Shown piece after piece: positions 54,357 to 63,638 of a stretch of 64,000 nt of DNA. The DNA lies in contig NZ_AP025292.1 in NCBI RefSeq assembly GCF_036492425.1, positions 2,666,001-2,730,000 on the forward strand. Reading direction: 5' to 3'. The notes beneath the pieces were generated by a model, which saw nothing but the letters and a program-made list of their open reading frames with translations, was not told the DNA's origin and searched no databases. The position numbers and the translations under genes were made by a program. The first letter of the stretch is position 1. Every line of letters starts with the position of its first letter. The DNA comes from Persicobacter psychrovividus (GTDB lineage Bacteria; Bacteroidota; Bacteroidia; Cytophagales; Cyclobacteriaceae).

Positions 54357-55631
54357 TTACAACATCATTCCTGCCGCAACAGTAACGTTTGTAGCCTCAT
54401 CAATCAAAATGAAAGAACCTGTATGACGGTTGGTTTCATATTTATCGATAAACAATGGCTTTGTCGTACGGATTTTCACTTTAGCGATATCATTCATTCC
54501 TACCGTTTTGTCTTCTTCCATACGGTGAAGTGTATTGATATCCATTTTGTAAACCACCTCTTTGATCATACAACGCGCATCGCTTGAAGTATGACGCAAA
54601 GCGTACTTTCCATTTGGCGTCATGCCTTTCTCGTTCATCCAGCAAACCATCGCCTCAATATCCTGCGTAGATTCTGGCTGATTGTTCACTCGAACAATCA
54701 TATCACCACGACTGATGTCTATTTCATCTTCCAAGGTAATAGTTGCCGCCATTCCTGCGAAAGCTTCCTCAAACTGTTCGCCATTTAACTCAATGGTTTT
54801 GATTTTCGAAGTAAATCCAGAAGGCAATACTGCAACATCATCTCCTACTTTGAAGACTCCACCAGCCACCTGACCAGCATAGCCACGGAAATCGTGGAAT
54901 TCATCAGACTGAGGGCGAATCACATATTGTACAGGGAAGCGGCAATCAATCAGGTTCTCATCAGAGCCAATATGAATGTTCTCCAAAAGATACAACAAAG
55001 TTGGGCCTTCATACCAAGGTGTTTCTTCCGAGCGGTTCACCACGTTGTCGCCTTTCAGGGCTGAAATTGGCATGAAATGAAAATCTTTCACTTTCAATTT
55101 AGCGGCAAAAGCTTCCGCCTCCGCTTTAATTTCGTGGAATCTTTCTTCAGAATAATCTACCAAGTCCATTTTATTGATACAGAATACGATATGTGGTATT
55201 CCCAATAAGGACGCGATAAAAGTATGACGACAAGTTTGTTCAATCACACCTTTACGGGCATCGATCAGGATAATCGCCAAGTTAGCCGTTGATGCACCCG
55301 TTACCATGTTACGAGTGTACTGAATATGGCCTGGTGTGTCGGCAATGATGAACTTACGCTTAGGAGTTGCGAAGTAACGGTAGGCCACATCAATTGTGAT
55401 CCCCTGCTCACGCTCTGCACGCAGACCGTCCGTCAGCAATGCAAGGTTTACATTTTCGTCTCCACGGCGGCGCGAAGATTCCTCCACGGCGTCCATTTGA
55501 TCCTGAAAGATTGATTTTGAATCGTACAGAAGACGACCAATAAGTGTAGATTTTCCATCATCCACACTACCTGCAGTTGTAAACCGCAGCAATTCCATAT
55601 TTAGATAAGCAGAATTATTATGCTGTTCCAT
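54357..55631 (-). CDS. cysN: Sulfate adenylyltransferase subunit 1 (GTPase)
   Basis: Regulatory GTPase of ATP sulfurylase, which makes APS from sulfate and ATP. The 424 residues show an EF-Tu-like G domain: GSVDDGKST (P-loop), DTPGH (G3), NKMD (G4), with two beta-barrel domains after it. No APS-kinase extension is present; the kinase is the separate cysC. It follows cysD after about 85 bases and is last in the operon. Confidence 0.96.
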   Translation of the reverse strand: MEQHNNSAYLNMELLRFTTAGSVDDGKSTLIGRLLYDSKSIFQDQMDAVEESSRRRGDENVNLALLTDGLRAEREQGITIDVAYRYFATPKRKFIIADTPGHIQYTRNMVTGASTANLAIILIDARKGVIEQTCRHTFIASLLGIPHIVFCINKMDLVDYSEERFHEIKAEAEAFAAKLKVKDFHFMPISALKGDNVVNRSEETPWYEGPTLLYLLENIHIGSDENLIDCRFPVQYVIRPQSDEFHDFRGYAGQVAGGVFKVGDDVAVLPSGFTSKIKTIELNGEQFEEAFAGMAATITLEDEIDISRGDMIVRVNNQPESTQDIEAMVCWMNEKGMTPNGKYALRHTSSDARCMIKEVVYKMDINTLHRMEEDKTVGMNDIAKVKIRTTKPLFIDKYETNRHTGSFILIDEATNVTVAAGMML

Positions 55632-55715
55632 TTTTTTAATACTAATCGGGAGGGTGATCCCGTGATGAAGAGTTGTGAAAAGTTCAAAGCGCAGATCAAC
55701 TGCTACCGACAGATT

Positions 55716-56621
55716 TTAGAAATATCCTTGTTTCTTTCTGTCCTCCATCGCTGCTTCAGAACGCTTGTCATCGGCACGGGTACCACGCTCAGTTGTACGG
55801 GCCGCAGCAACCTCATTGATAATATCAGCCAAAGTCGATGCGTCAGAATCTACAGCACCAGTACAGGTCATATCACCGATAGTACGGAAGCGCACCACGC
55901 GCTTTTCAACAGTTTCTGTTTCACGGCGGTTGATGAAATCTGAATTACCATAGATCACGCCATCACGAACAAATACCTCACGCTCATGTGCGAAATAAAT
56001 CGAAGGGATGTCGATATTCTCCATCAGGATATACTGCCAGATGTCCATTTCTGTCCAGTTTGAAATTGGGAATACACGGAAGTGCTCCCCCATATGCTTA
56101 CGACCATTGTAGAGGCTCCACAATTCTGGTCGTTGGTTTTTAGGATCCCATTGCCCGAAATCATCACGGTGAGAGAAGAAGCGCTCTTTGGCACGTGCTT
56201 TCTCTTCGTCGCGGCGACCACCACCGAGGGCAGCGTCAAACTTGTTACTTTCGATCGTTTCCAACAAAGTAACGGTCTGCAAAGCATTTCGAGAAGCATT
56301 GAATCCTTTCTCCTCCACAACTTTACCCTCATCAATAGACTGCTGAACAGAGCCTACGATCAGATTGGCGTTAATGTCCTTCACAAATTTATCGCGGAAC
56401 GCTATGGTTTCAGGAAAGTTGTGACCGGTATCCACATGCACCAATGGGAAAGGAATACGACCAGGGTAAAATGCTTTTTTGGCCAGGTAAGCCATCACAA
56501 TGGAATCCTTTCCTCCTGAAAACAACAGGGCAGGGTTCTCAAACTGTGCAGCCACTTCACGAAGGCAATAAATAGCCTCTGCCTCCAAGGCTCTTAAGTG
56601 TGTTAGATTGTATGAATTCAT
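55716..56621 (-). CDS. cysD: Sulfate adenylyltransferase subunit 2
   Basis: Catalytic PP-loop subunit of ATP sulfurylase. 301 residues; FSGGKDSIVMAYLA is the PP-loop and GGRRDEEKARAKERFFSHRD the family block; the C-terminus ends ...MEDRKKQGYF as in CysD proteins. It lies 18 bases after cysC. Confidence 0.97.
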   Translation of the reverse strand: MNSYNLTHLRALEAEAIYCLREVAAQFENPALLFSGGKDSIVMAYLAKKAFYPGRIPFPLVHVDTGHNFPETIAFRDKFVKDINANLIVGSVQQSIDEGKVVEEKGFNASRNALQTVTLLETIESNKFDAALGGGRRDEEKARAKERFFSHRDDFGQWDPKNQRPELWSLYNGRKHMGEHFRVFPISNWTEMDIWQYILMENIDIPSIYFAHEREVFVRDGVIYGNSDFINRRETETVEKRVVRFRTIGDMTCTGAVDSDASTLADIINEVAAARTTERGTRADDKRSEAAMEDRKKQGYF

Positions 56622-56639
56622 TTTATAACGATTATATGC

Positions 56640-57251
56640 TTATTTATTAGGGGCGGGTTGAATTTTTCCGAGTACGTAGTTCACCAAAAGGTCGAGACTT
56701 TCATTTAACTCATGCGCCGCCGTATTGACCACGATGTCTGCATCAGTCGGAGCTTCAAAAGGAGAGCTGATTCCTGTAAAATCCTTAATTTCCCCTTTAC
56801 GTGCTTTGGCATACAAGCCTTTGACATCCCGTTGTTCACAGACCTCAATAGGACATTCAATGAATACCTCTTCAAATGTGTCTTGACCAATAATTTCCTT
56901 TGCCATCTTACGGATTTTTTCCGTTGGACTGATCAGCGAACAGATCGTGACCAAGCCAGAACTGGCAAATAATTTTGATACTTCTGCTGCACGGCGGATA
57001 TTCTCGGTACGGTCTTCCTGAGAAAAGCCCAGGTTATTGTTGATCCCTGTACGGAGGTTGTCGCCATCGAGCAGCATGGTTTTAAACCCCTTTTCAAACA
57101 GGGCATTTTCCAGGGCGCGGGCAAGTGTGCTTTTCCCTGAACCTGAAAGGCCTACCATCCAGAATACTTTGGCGGTTTGCCCAAGCAGTTGCTCCTTGTC
57201 TTTAGGCTGCAGAATAGTGTCAAAAATAGGATATATATGGTTGTCGCTCAT
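56640..57251 (-). CDS. cysC: Adenylylsulfate kinase
   Basis: Phosphorylates APS to PAPS. 203 residues with Walker A GLSGSGKSTLA (about 34-44), LDGDNLRTGIN (APS site), and DTFEEVFIECPIEVCEQRDVKGLY. First gene of the cysC-cysD-cysN operon and divergent from cysQ. Confidence 0.96.
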   Translation of the reverse strand: MSDNHIYPIFDTILQPKDKEQLLGQTAKVFWMVGLSGSGKSTLARALENALFEKGFKTMLLDGDNLRTGINNNLGFSQEDRTENIRRAAEVSKLFASSGLVTICSLISPTEKIRKMAKEIIGQDTFEEVFIECPIEVCEQRDVKGLYAKARKGEIKDFTGISSPFEAPTDADIVVNTAAHELNESLDLLVNYVLGKIQPAPNK

Positions 57252-57280
57252 AAAATTAAAAGATAGTACACATTATATTG

Positions 57281-57312
57281 CAAAAGTACGATTTTTATTG
57301 GATTAATAAACC
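57281..57312 (-). promoter_or_regulatory. Candidate promoter of the cysCDN operon
   Basis: TACTTTTG on the minus strand (57281-57288) matches TAnnTTTG about 30 bases before cysC; a TTTA about 18 bases upstream is a near-match to the -33 box. Confidence 0.45.
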
Positions 57313-57464
57313 CCCTAAAAAGTACGGAATTGTTACATTTCTATAGACGAGATAAATTGTATTGAACTTAACGCACCACAATTTGAAACGTTCTTTTTAT
57401 TATTAACAAAAAATATTCGCAATTTGTCATTTTAAAATGATTTGAACATTACTAATAGATTATT

Positions 57465-58226
57465 ATGAATATCGAGCAACTTCTCCCTATAGCTAAAGAT
57501 GCTGGCGCAGCAATCTTAAAAATATACAACAATCCCGACCAATCCAAAGTCGTTGATTACAAAGCTGATGACTCCCCACTAACCCTGGCTGATCAGGCTG
57601 CAAATGAAGTGATTGTGGCGGCTTTGCGCAAAAACTTCCCTGAGGTTCACATCATCTCTGAGGAAGGTAAGGATATTCCCTACCCTGTCCGCAAGGACTG
57701 GGAAACTTTTTTCCTTGTAGATCCTTTGGACGGCACCAAAGAGTTCATCAAACGTAATGGCCAATTTACGGTCAATATTGCACTGATTGAAAATGGCAAA
57801 CCAACTATGGGAGTGGTTTATACTCCAGTAACTGACACGATGTATTTTGGCGATATTCACAAAGGCGCATTCAAACAGGTAGGAGAAGAAGCTGTACAGC
57901 CCTTGCAGGTTAATCATAAATCGACTGAACGAGTGGCGGTACGCAGTGCATCGCATGCTTCACCGGAAGAAGAGACTGTATTGAAAAAATATGATGTTCA
58001 GGATGAAATTTCTGTGGGAAGTTCTCTCAAGTTCTGTATGGTTGCTGAAGGAAAAGCAGACTTGTATTACAGACATGGTCCAACGATGGAGTGGGACACC
58101 GCCGCAGGGCAAGCAGTGGCATTGGCCGCTGGTGCAAAAATGTATGTTGGCAATACCGAAGAAAAAGAATTCACTTACAACAAAGAATCTTTGCTCAATA
58201 GCGGATTTTTGGTGTTGGGCTTTTAG
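57465..58226 (+). CDS. cysQ: 3'(2'),5'-bisphosphate nucleotidase
   Basis: Hydrolyses PAP, the by-product of PAPS use, to AMP. 253-residue inositol-monophosphatase-fold enzyme: EEGKDIPY (metal Glu), DPLDGTKEF (metal Asp loop) and WDTAAGQAV near the C-terminus. Divergent from cysC, sharing a 213-base intergenic region, so both PAPS synthesis and PAP removal are encoded together. Confidence 0.95.
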   Translation: MNIEQLLPIAKDAGAAILKIYNNPDQSKVVDYKADDSPLTLADQAANEVIVAALRKNFPEVHIISEEGKDIPYPVRKDWETFFLVDPLDGTKEFIKRNGQFTVNIALIENGKPTMGVVYTPVTDTMYFGDIHKGAFKQVGEEAVQPLQVNHKSTERVAVRSASHASPEEETVLKKYDVQDEISVGSSLKFCMVAEGKADLYYRHGPTMEWDTAAGQAVALAAGAKMYVGNTEEKEFTYNKESLLNSGFLVLGF

Positions 58227-58250
58227 ATTATTTTAGTTCAAGCATGGAGC

Positions 58251-58335
58251 AGCTATCGCGAGACTCTGCCTCGGAATAGTTACCAATGAACAGTCATCAA
58301 TAGTTAGCCATCACAAAGGGACGCTCGCGATAACT
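58251..58335. repeat. Intergenic inverted repeat
   Basis: AGCTATCGCGAG at 58251-58262 and CTCGCGATAACT at 58324-58335 are near-perfect complements about 60 bases apart. Inside lies repeat fragment copy B (58255-58272). Confidence 0.55.
58255..58272. repeat. Dispersed repeat fragment, copy B
   Basis: ATCGCGAGACTCTGCCTC, two bases different from 4071-4088. Confidence 0.45.
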
Positions 58336-58342
58336 ATATCAT

Positions 58343-58364
58343 ACGGACGTTGCATGCTACGCCC
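58343..58364. repeat. Palindromic intergenic repeat, degraded copy
   Basis: ACGGACGTTGCATGCTACGC: same as the copy at 58.43 kb in its left half, with changes in the right half. Confidence 0.6.
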
Positions 58365-58380
58365 CTTCTACCCAAAAACA

Positions 58381-58418
58381 ACAAAACCTCCAAGTCCGAA
58401 AACTTGGAGGTTTTGTTT
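58381..58418. terminator. Bidirectional terminator between cysQ and ugd
   Basis: AAAACCTCCAAGT and ACTTGGAGGTTTT form a 13-pair stem with a short loop; A and T runs flank it. Confidence 0.9.
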
Positions 58419-58428
58419 TATATATACG

Positions 58429-58455
58429 TACGGACGTTGCATGCAACGTCCCTAC
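58429..58455. repeat. Perfect palindromic intergenic repeat
   Basis: GGACGTTGCATGCAACGTCC (58432-58451) is a perfect 20-base palindrome with TAC/CTAC flanks, close to the 3' end of ugd. Confidence 0.75.
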
Positions 58456-58458
58456 AAA

Positions 58459-59766
58459 TTACGCATCCTTACGCCCAATCGAAGTATAGTAGAACCCTTG
58501 CTCACGCATGTTCTCTACACTGTATAAGTTACGACCGTCAAAGATCGCAGGATTTTTCAATGCCTTTCGGATCTTATCAAAATCAGGAGTACGGAACAAT
58601 TGCCATTCTGTCATGATCATCAGCGCATCCGCACCTTCCAAAGCAGCGTACTCATTCGCAGCGAAAGTGATCTTGTCACCCATCACGCCTTGTACATTTT
58701 CCATTGCTTCAGGGTCATAACAAACCACCTCTGCACCTGCAGCCAATAAAGCCTCAATATTATAAAGCGCTGGTGCCTCACGAATATCATCCGTCTCCGG
58801 CTTAAAGGCCAAGCCCCAAAGTGCAATCTTCTTGCCTTTCAGGTCGCCATCAAAATATTGCGACACCTTCGCCATCAACTTCGTCTTCTGCTTGTGGTTT
58901 ACATCCATCACCGCCTTCAAAATGCGGAAATCATAATCCACCTCATTTGCAGACATTGCCAAGGCTGAAACATCCTTAGGAAAACAAGATCCACCGTAGC
59001 CAATACCCGCAAACAAAAAGCGGTTACCAATACGACTGTCCGTACCAATTCCTTTACGTACCAAATCTACATCAGCCCCTAAAAGCTCACACATGTTGGC
59101 GATTTCATTCATAAAGGTGATTTTCGTCGCCAAAAATGAGTTCGCCGCATATTTGGTCAATTCTGCAGAACGTAGATCCATATGAATAATTGGATTACCC
59201 GAACGTACCAAAGGCTCATATAGACGATCCATGATTTTGGCTGCCTTGTCAGATGTCGATCCGATCACTACACGATCCGGCTTCATGAAATCTTCCACAG
59301 CAACCCCTTCTCTCAGGAATTCAGGGTTTGAAACCACATCGAAATCAACCGTAGCATTGGCAGCGATTGCCGCCTGAACCTTCTCGCCCGTCCCCACAGG
59401 CACGGTAGATTTGTCCACCACTACCGCATAATGATCCAGCATTTTACCCAAATCATCCGCTACACGCAAAACATACTGCAAATCCGCTGCTCCATCAGCA
59501 CCAGGAGGTGTAGGCAATGCCAGGAAGATCACTTCAGCATCCTTAATGCCCTCTTCCAAAGAAGTGGTGAACTTCAGTCTGCCCTGTTCAATATTTCGGT
59601 GAAAAAGCAAATCAAGGCCTGGCTCATAAATGGGCACAATACCATTCTGCATTTTCTCCACTTTATTCTTATCGATATCTACACAGGTTACTTCTACACC
59701 TGTTTCAGCGAAACAGGTACCAGAAACCAAACCTACGTAACCCGTTCCTACTACGGCTATTTTCAT
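58459..59766 (-). CDS. ugd: UDP-glucose 6-dehydrogenase
   Basis: Oxidises UDP-glucose to UDP-glucuronate for polysaccharide synthesis. 435 residues with the NAD fold MKIAVVGTGYVGLVSG, catalytic Cys261 in GGSCFPKDV, and WGLAFKPETDDIREAP. On the minus strand in the same direction as the polysaccharide genes to its right, separated from them by about 90 bases. Confidence 0.96.
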   Translation of the reverse strand: MKIAVVGTGYVGLVSGTCFAETGVEVTCVDIDKNKVEKMQNGIVPIYEPGLDLLFHRNIEQGRLKFTTSLEEGIKDAEVIFLALPTPPGADGAADLQYVLRVADDLGKMLDHYAVVVDKSTVPVGTGEKVQAAIAANATVDFDVVSNPEFLREGVAVEDFMKPDRVVIGSTSDKAAKIMDRLYEPLVRSGNPIIHMDLRSAELTKYAANSFLATKITFMNEIANMCELLGADVDLVRKGIGTDSRIGNRFLFAGIGYGGSCFPKDVSALAMSANEVDYDFRILKAVMDVNHKQKTKLMAKVSQYFDGDLKGKKIALWGLAFKPETDDIREAPALYNIEALLAAGAEVVCYDPEAMENVQGVMGDKITFAANEYAALEGADALMIMTEWQLFRTPDFDKIRKALKNPAIFDGRNLYSVENMREQGFYYTSIGRKDA

Positions 59767-59857
59767 GATGTTGTAAATTATTTTTTAGGGGAAACATCCC
59801 CGAATTAATCCTATAAAATTATCAGATTATAATAACAAAAAATAAGATTTCCGTCAG

Positions 59858-61219
59858 TTAATATGCTTTTTCTTCGCCGTTAAGCATCGAATTAACAGTC
59901 ATAACGATAATCTTCACATCGAACCAAAAAGACCAGTTTTCGACATAAAAACGATCCATCTTCACACGGTCAGCCATCATCTTCACCGTTTCCGTTTCCC
60001 CACGATAGCCTTTGGCTTGCGCTAAACCTGTAATGCCTGGTTTTACTTTATGGCGTTGATTAAACTTCTCGATCAATGGTCGATACTCTTCATTATGCTG
60101 TACTGCATGAGGCCGTGGCCCAACAACAGACATCTCTCCCTTGAGTACATTAATAAATTGAGGCAATTCATCAATGCTTGTTTTCCGAATAAAGGCGCCA
60201 ATCTTTGTGATTCGAGGATCACCTTTCGTTGCCTGCACCACTTTTTTATCATCATGGACGCGCATGGACCTGAATTTCCATACCTTGAAAGGTTTGTTGC
60301 CCTCCCCTCCACGGGGTTGTTTAAAAAATACGGGCCCTTTGGACTCCAAACGGATTAACAACGCCATTAACGGAAACAACCATGCCCCTATAAAGATCAG
60401 AAAAAACAGACTGAAGCCGATATCAAAAGCCCGTTTGAGCCATTGATTCATTGGGTTATCAAAAGGGTGCGGCTTTAGCTTTAGTACTGGAACATGACCA
60501 TACAACTGGACATCCATTCCCTTAAAGATATACCCCCTGAAATCAGGGACAATTTTTAAGGTAATGATATTATCATCCGTGAACTCAACCAACCGCTCCA
60601 AAACCTCGGGCTCAATGTGCCCAGGGTGACAAAACACCTCCTGAATTTCATTGACAATAAGGAAGTCAAAGAACTTCTCTAAATCAGCTAAAATCTCCCG
60701 ATCGAAAATTCCCTTGACCTTAAAACCCAGATCTGCTCGGGAAAAAATGATTTGCTTAAGATCACTGGTTACTTCAGCATCGCCAAGCAAGACAATATTT
60801 TTAATATTATACCCCGCCCTCCGGTAGAACTTCAAAAAAACAATGAAGCCCATATGAAAGCCTATAATTCCAAAGGATGAAGCCAAATAAGTTACGCAAA
60901 CATACTGCGGAGGAAGACTAACCAACGAAAGACCATATACCCCGAAAATGGCTAACAGGAAGATCGTCAGCGCATTCAACAGCCTGGAGAACACCCGCTC
61001 AAGCTGCAAACTCCGCGCAGTCTCATGAATCTCGAGGAAAGAAGATGAAAACAACCATGCAAAGTTGTAAATCAGCAACAACACCTTCATACTCCGATGA
61101 GGAAAAGCCTCCGAAGACACAAAAGTCTCGAACAAAAATTGCCCGAGAAAATAGAAAACGTTCAGCGCAATAAGATCGCCAAGTAACTTGACTTCTTTAA
61201 GGTATTTTCCGTATCGCAT
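59858..61219 (-). CDS. Polyprenyl-phosphate sugar-1-phosphate transferase (WcaJ-type)
   Basis: Starts exopolysaccharide repeat units by moving a sugar-1-phosphate onto undecaprenyl phosphate. 453 residues: four to five N-terminal helices (about 10-140), a nucleotide-binding-like CoA-binding-type domain, another helix (about 270-295), then the bacterial sugar-transferase core from RAFDIGFSLF onward with KVWKFRSMR, TSIDELPQFINVLKGEMSVVG and PGITGLAQ. Glucose- or galactose-1-phosphate are likely donors. It starts three bases after the Wzi-like gene's stop. Confidence 0.93.
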   Translation of the reverse strand: MRYGKYLKEVKLLGDLIALNVFYFLGQFLFETFVSSEAFPHRSMKVLLLIYNFAWLFSSSFLEIHETARSLQLERVFSRLLNALTIFLLAIFGVYGLSLVSLPPQYVCVTYLASSFGIIGFHMGFIVFLKFYRRAGYNIKNIVLLGDAEVTSDLKQIIFSRADLGFKVKGIFDREILADLEKFFDFLIVNEIQEVFCHPGHIEPEVLERLVEFTDDNIITLKIVPDFRGYIFKGMDVQLYGHVPVLKLKPHPFDNPMNQWLKRAFDIGFSLFFLIFIGAWLFPLMALLIRLESKGPVFFKQPRGGEGNKPFKVWKFRSMRVHDDKKVVQATKGDPRITKIGAFIRKTSIDELPQFINVLKGEMSVVGPRPHAVQHNEEYRPLIEKFNQRHKVKPGITGLAQAKGYRGETETVKMMADRVKMDRFYVENWSFWFDVKIIVMTVNSMLNGEEKAY

Positions 61220-61222
61220 TAA

Positions 61223-62899
61223 TTACTTTTTTCTCGAAAAATGACATACACCTGTCCACTTGACTCCAAGCGTAACACCAAAGTTATTGGTTATTTCTCC
61301 AAAATCATAGCCTAAGCCCGCAGTAAACGACCACTCTTTTGCTTTTGGTAACTGAAAAGAGGATTCAAAATAGGTATACCATTGCGTTAAACCTCCATAG
61401 TATTTGTAGTTGGGGTCGGGGGTGAAGTTGGGGGTGAAACGACCAATAATATCAAAGTCATCTAAAGCGTATTTATCCCAATTCCCATAGTTTAATGAAT
61501 ATGCAACATTAACTCTATAGCCTATAGAGCGACTTAACTGCCCTGAAGCGCCTAAAGAAAGAACTTTCACTCTATTATTTTCAGAGAGAATATTCCTTAC
61601 TTCTTCTTTATTCTCTTCGTAGGCTTGAACCTGTACATTTGTAGTAAGAAAAGGGTTCCCAAAACCACGACCTCTGTAGCCTAAATTATACTCAGAATGA
61701 TTATAGTAATCTCCTCTTCCACCATAGTCATGTCCATTATTAAAGGTATTTTGTACCCATGACCATAACTCCTCATTATTCATTGCAGCTGTTTCTTGCG
61801 GATATGCTTCCCGGATTATATCACCATCTTTTGTATTACCCCACATCAATAAATTTCCATTCCCTGTAGAACCTGTTAGCAATCTATCATTTTCATCATA
61901 AACCACAACATCCGGTAAACCCATTCCATTTTGAACATCACTCTTAATAAATTCAAGTTTGATTTTATTAATTATATGCTCTTTTGATTTAAAATCAACT
62001 TGGAGTCCTAAAAAATAATCTTTATTTCTACCAAATAAATATTTAGAGGAACGATCAACTATCGGTTTTTGTACATACAACACTGTACTAAAATTGGACA
62101 AATCAACATCAAAACCAAACTCCACAAAACCATTATGACTTCCTACTACGTTTGTTCGGTCTCCCGCAATGGGAGAACTTGGGTCAGACTTTGCAAAGAA
62201 AACACTCTTGAATGATGGGTTAGGGCTAATTCCATTTCCATCTTCGCCACCATACATAGCGAAGTGTGCTATACCTCCATGAATATTTACTTTACCAACA
62301 TTAGACTTTAAATAGAAAAACTTATCGTGAATAGAAGGTCCTAAAAATCGCCCATAAGAATTATCTTTTTCCAATTTACCAACACTAAGCCCACCTTTGA
62401 ATAAAAGTTTCCCAAAGGTAAAAGGCACTTTTCGGTAGTCATAAACCCCTAAAGCGATTCTATTGTAGGGAGAAGCATTTGTTCCTAAAATATATCCACC
62501 TGACGAAAGCTGATCTCCATAAACACCCACGGAATACTCCTCACGCCCAACAACAGCTGTCAATCCCAAGTACTTAATTTTAAAATACAATTGTTGCACA
62601 AAAAAATCATTTCCACCGGTCCGTCCAACACCTTCAACTCCAGAGGAAATTGATAATTCTTTATTTATCACAAGATCGTATTTTAAATTAAGATCAGTAT
62701 AAAGATTATTCTGAAAGTAACCGAATTTCCCAAAATCATTCGCTTGCTGCCAAAATAAAGATGCCTTATTGGTTGAGCCACTTAACATTGTGGTATTGGT
62801 AATACTGAGCGAATCAACTTGCGCCCAAGAATGTACGATGACCATCTGTAGAGCCAGAAACAGCCCAACAAACCTTAAGCATTTAATTTCTAAATACAT
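61223..62899 (-). CDS. Capsule assembly Wzi-family outer-membrane protein
   Basis: A 558-residue protein with a signal peptide (ends HSWAQ) and beta-strand-rich sequence throughout, typical of the Wzi family of outer-membrane barrels that anchor or export capsular polysaccharide. The last strands (ending VTLGVKWTGV) are barrel-like. Overlaps the preceding glycosyltransferase by 17 bases, indicating translational coupling. Its DNA is clearly more AT-rich than the housekeeping genes to the left, as is common in surface-polysaccharide loci. Confidence 0.78.
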   Translation of the reverse strand: MYLEIKCLRFVGLFLALQMVIVHSWAQVDSLSITNTTMLSGSTNKASLFWQQANDFGKFGYFQNNLYTDLNLKYDLVINKELSISSGVEGVGRTGGNDFFVQQLYFKIKYLGLTAVVGREEYSVGVYGDQLSSGGYILGTNASPYNRIALGVYDYRKVPFTFGKLLFKGGLSVGKLEKDNSYGRFLGPSIHDKFFYLKSNVGKVNIHGGIAHFAMYGGEDGNGISPNPSFKSVFFAKSDPSSPIAGDRTNVVGSHNGFVEFGFDVDLSNFSTVLYVQKPIVDRSSKYLFGRNKDYFLGLQVDFKSKEHIINKIKLEFIKSDVQNGMGLPDVVVYDENDRLLTGSTGNGNLLMWGNTKDGDIIREAYPQETAAMNNEELWSWVQNTFNNGHDYGGRGDYYNHSEYNLGYRGRGFGNPFLTTNVQVQAYEENKEEVRNILSENNRVKVLSLGASGQLSRSIGYRVNVAYSLNYGNWDKYALDDFDIIGRFTPNFTPDPNYKYYGGLTQWYTYFESSFQLPKAKEWSFTAGLGYDFGEITNNFGVTLGVKWTGVCHFSRKK

Positions 62900-63635
62900 A
62901 CTTCAAATTCCACTTAAGCAAGAATTTAATCATGCTACACAAATTCCAATAATTATATTTTGAAAAAATACTAACTGAGCTGCTTTCTTGTAATTCATGG
63001 AACACATTAATTTCTTCTGTACCCACAACTTTAAAGCCTTTTACTTTAGCGTTAAAACACACATCTACATCTTCACAATAAAGACGGTATCGCTCATCAA
63101 GGAGCTTGGTAGGAGATAACATTAATTCCCGTCGTACAACTAAACAGGCTCCTAGTGCCCAATCGATATTACCCGAAGAAATGATCTTTTCATCAGTAAT
63201 GCTCCTTAGACCTAACCTCTTTAAGACCCCATGATGAAGTTTTGGAAAGGCTTTCCAAGACTTTTGAATTTCGCCATTTGGATAATAGAGTTGCGGGCAT
63301 AAAACTCCAACATCAGGGTTTTGATCCATGTATTCTACACATTTAGTAAATACATCACTATCAACATAGGCGTCAGGATTCAAAAGCATGAAATAATCAG
63401 GGTCTAGCTCGAATGCTCTAATTAGATCATTATTATTCTTACTGAATCCATATAAAGTTGAATTCGTTATTGTATTACTTGAAAATTTGGATTGATTTAA
63501 AATCTCAAAGGAGTTATCAGTAGAAGCAGCATCACAGAAATACGCATTCTCAAAACCACTTCGTTCAATAGAATCAATTAATTTGCCGATTGAACGCGCA
63601 TGGTTATGCACAACGGTTAAAGATACTATTCGCAT
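62883..63635 (-). CDS. Glycosyltransferase family 2 (rhamnosyltransferase-like)
   Basis: A 250-residue enzyme. VSLTVVHNHARSI at the start, DAASTDNS in place of the usual DNxSxD, and LLNPDAYVDSDVF (the NPD metal motif typical of rhamnosyl- and related transferases). IDWALGACLVVRR and EDVDVC complete the GT2 pattern. Acts in the cytoplasm on the growing repeat unit. It overlaps the next gene and starts three bases after the truncated glycosyltransferase. Confidence 0.88.
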   Translation of the reverse strand: MRIVSLTVVHNHARSIGKLIDSIERSGFENAYFCDAASTDNSFEILNQSKFSSNTITNSTLYGFSKNNNDLIRAFELDPDYFMLLNPDAYVDSDVFTKCVEYMDQNPDVGVLCPQLYYPNGEIQKSWKAFPKLHHGVLKRLGLRSITDEKIISSGNIDWALGACLVVRRELMLSPTKLLDERYRLYCEDVDVCFNAKVKGFKVVGTEEINVFHELQESSSVSIFSKYNYWNLCSMIKFLLKWNLKYVFRN

Positions 63636-63638
63636 ACT

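Noticed and set aside
54119-54426. Short plus-strand frames between cysN and pheS
   Set aside because: They overlap the cysN terminator and the 3' end of cysN and have no coding character.
57252-57464. SAM or sulfur-responsive riboswitch between cysC and cysQ
   Set aside because: The leaders are too short and AT-rich, and no conserved riboswitch core is visible.
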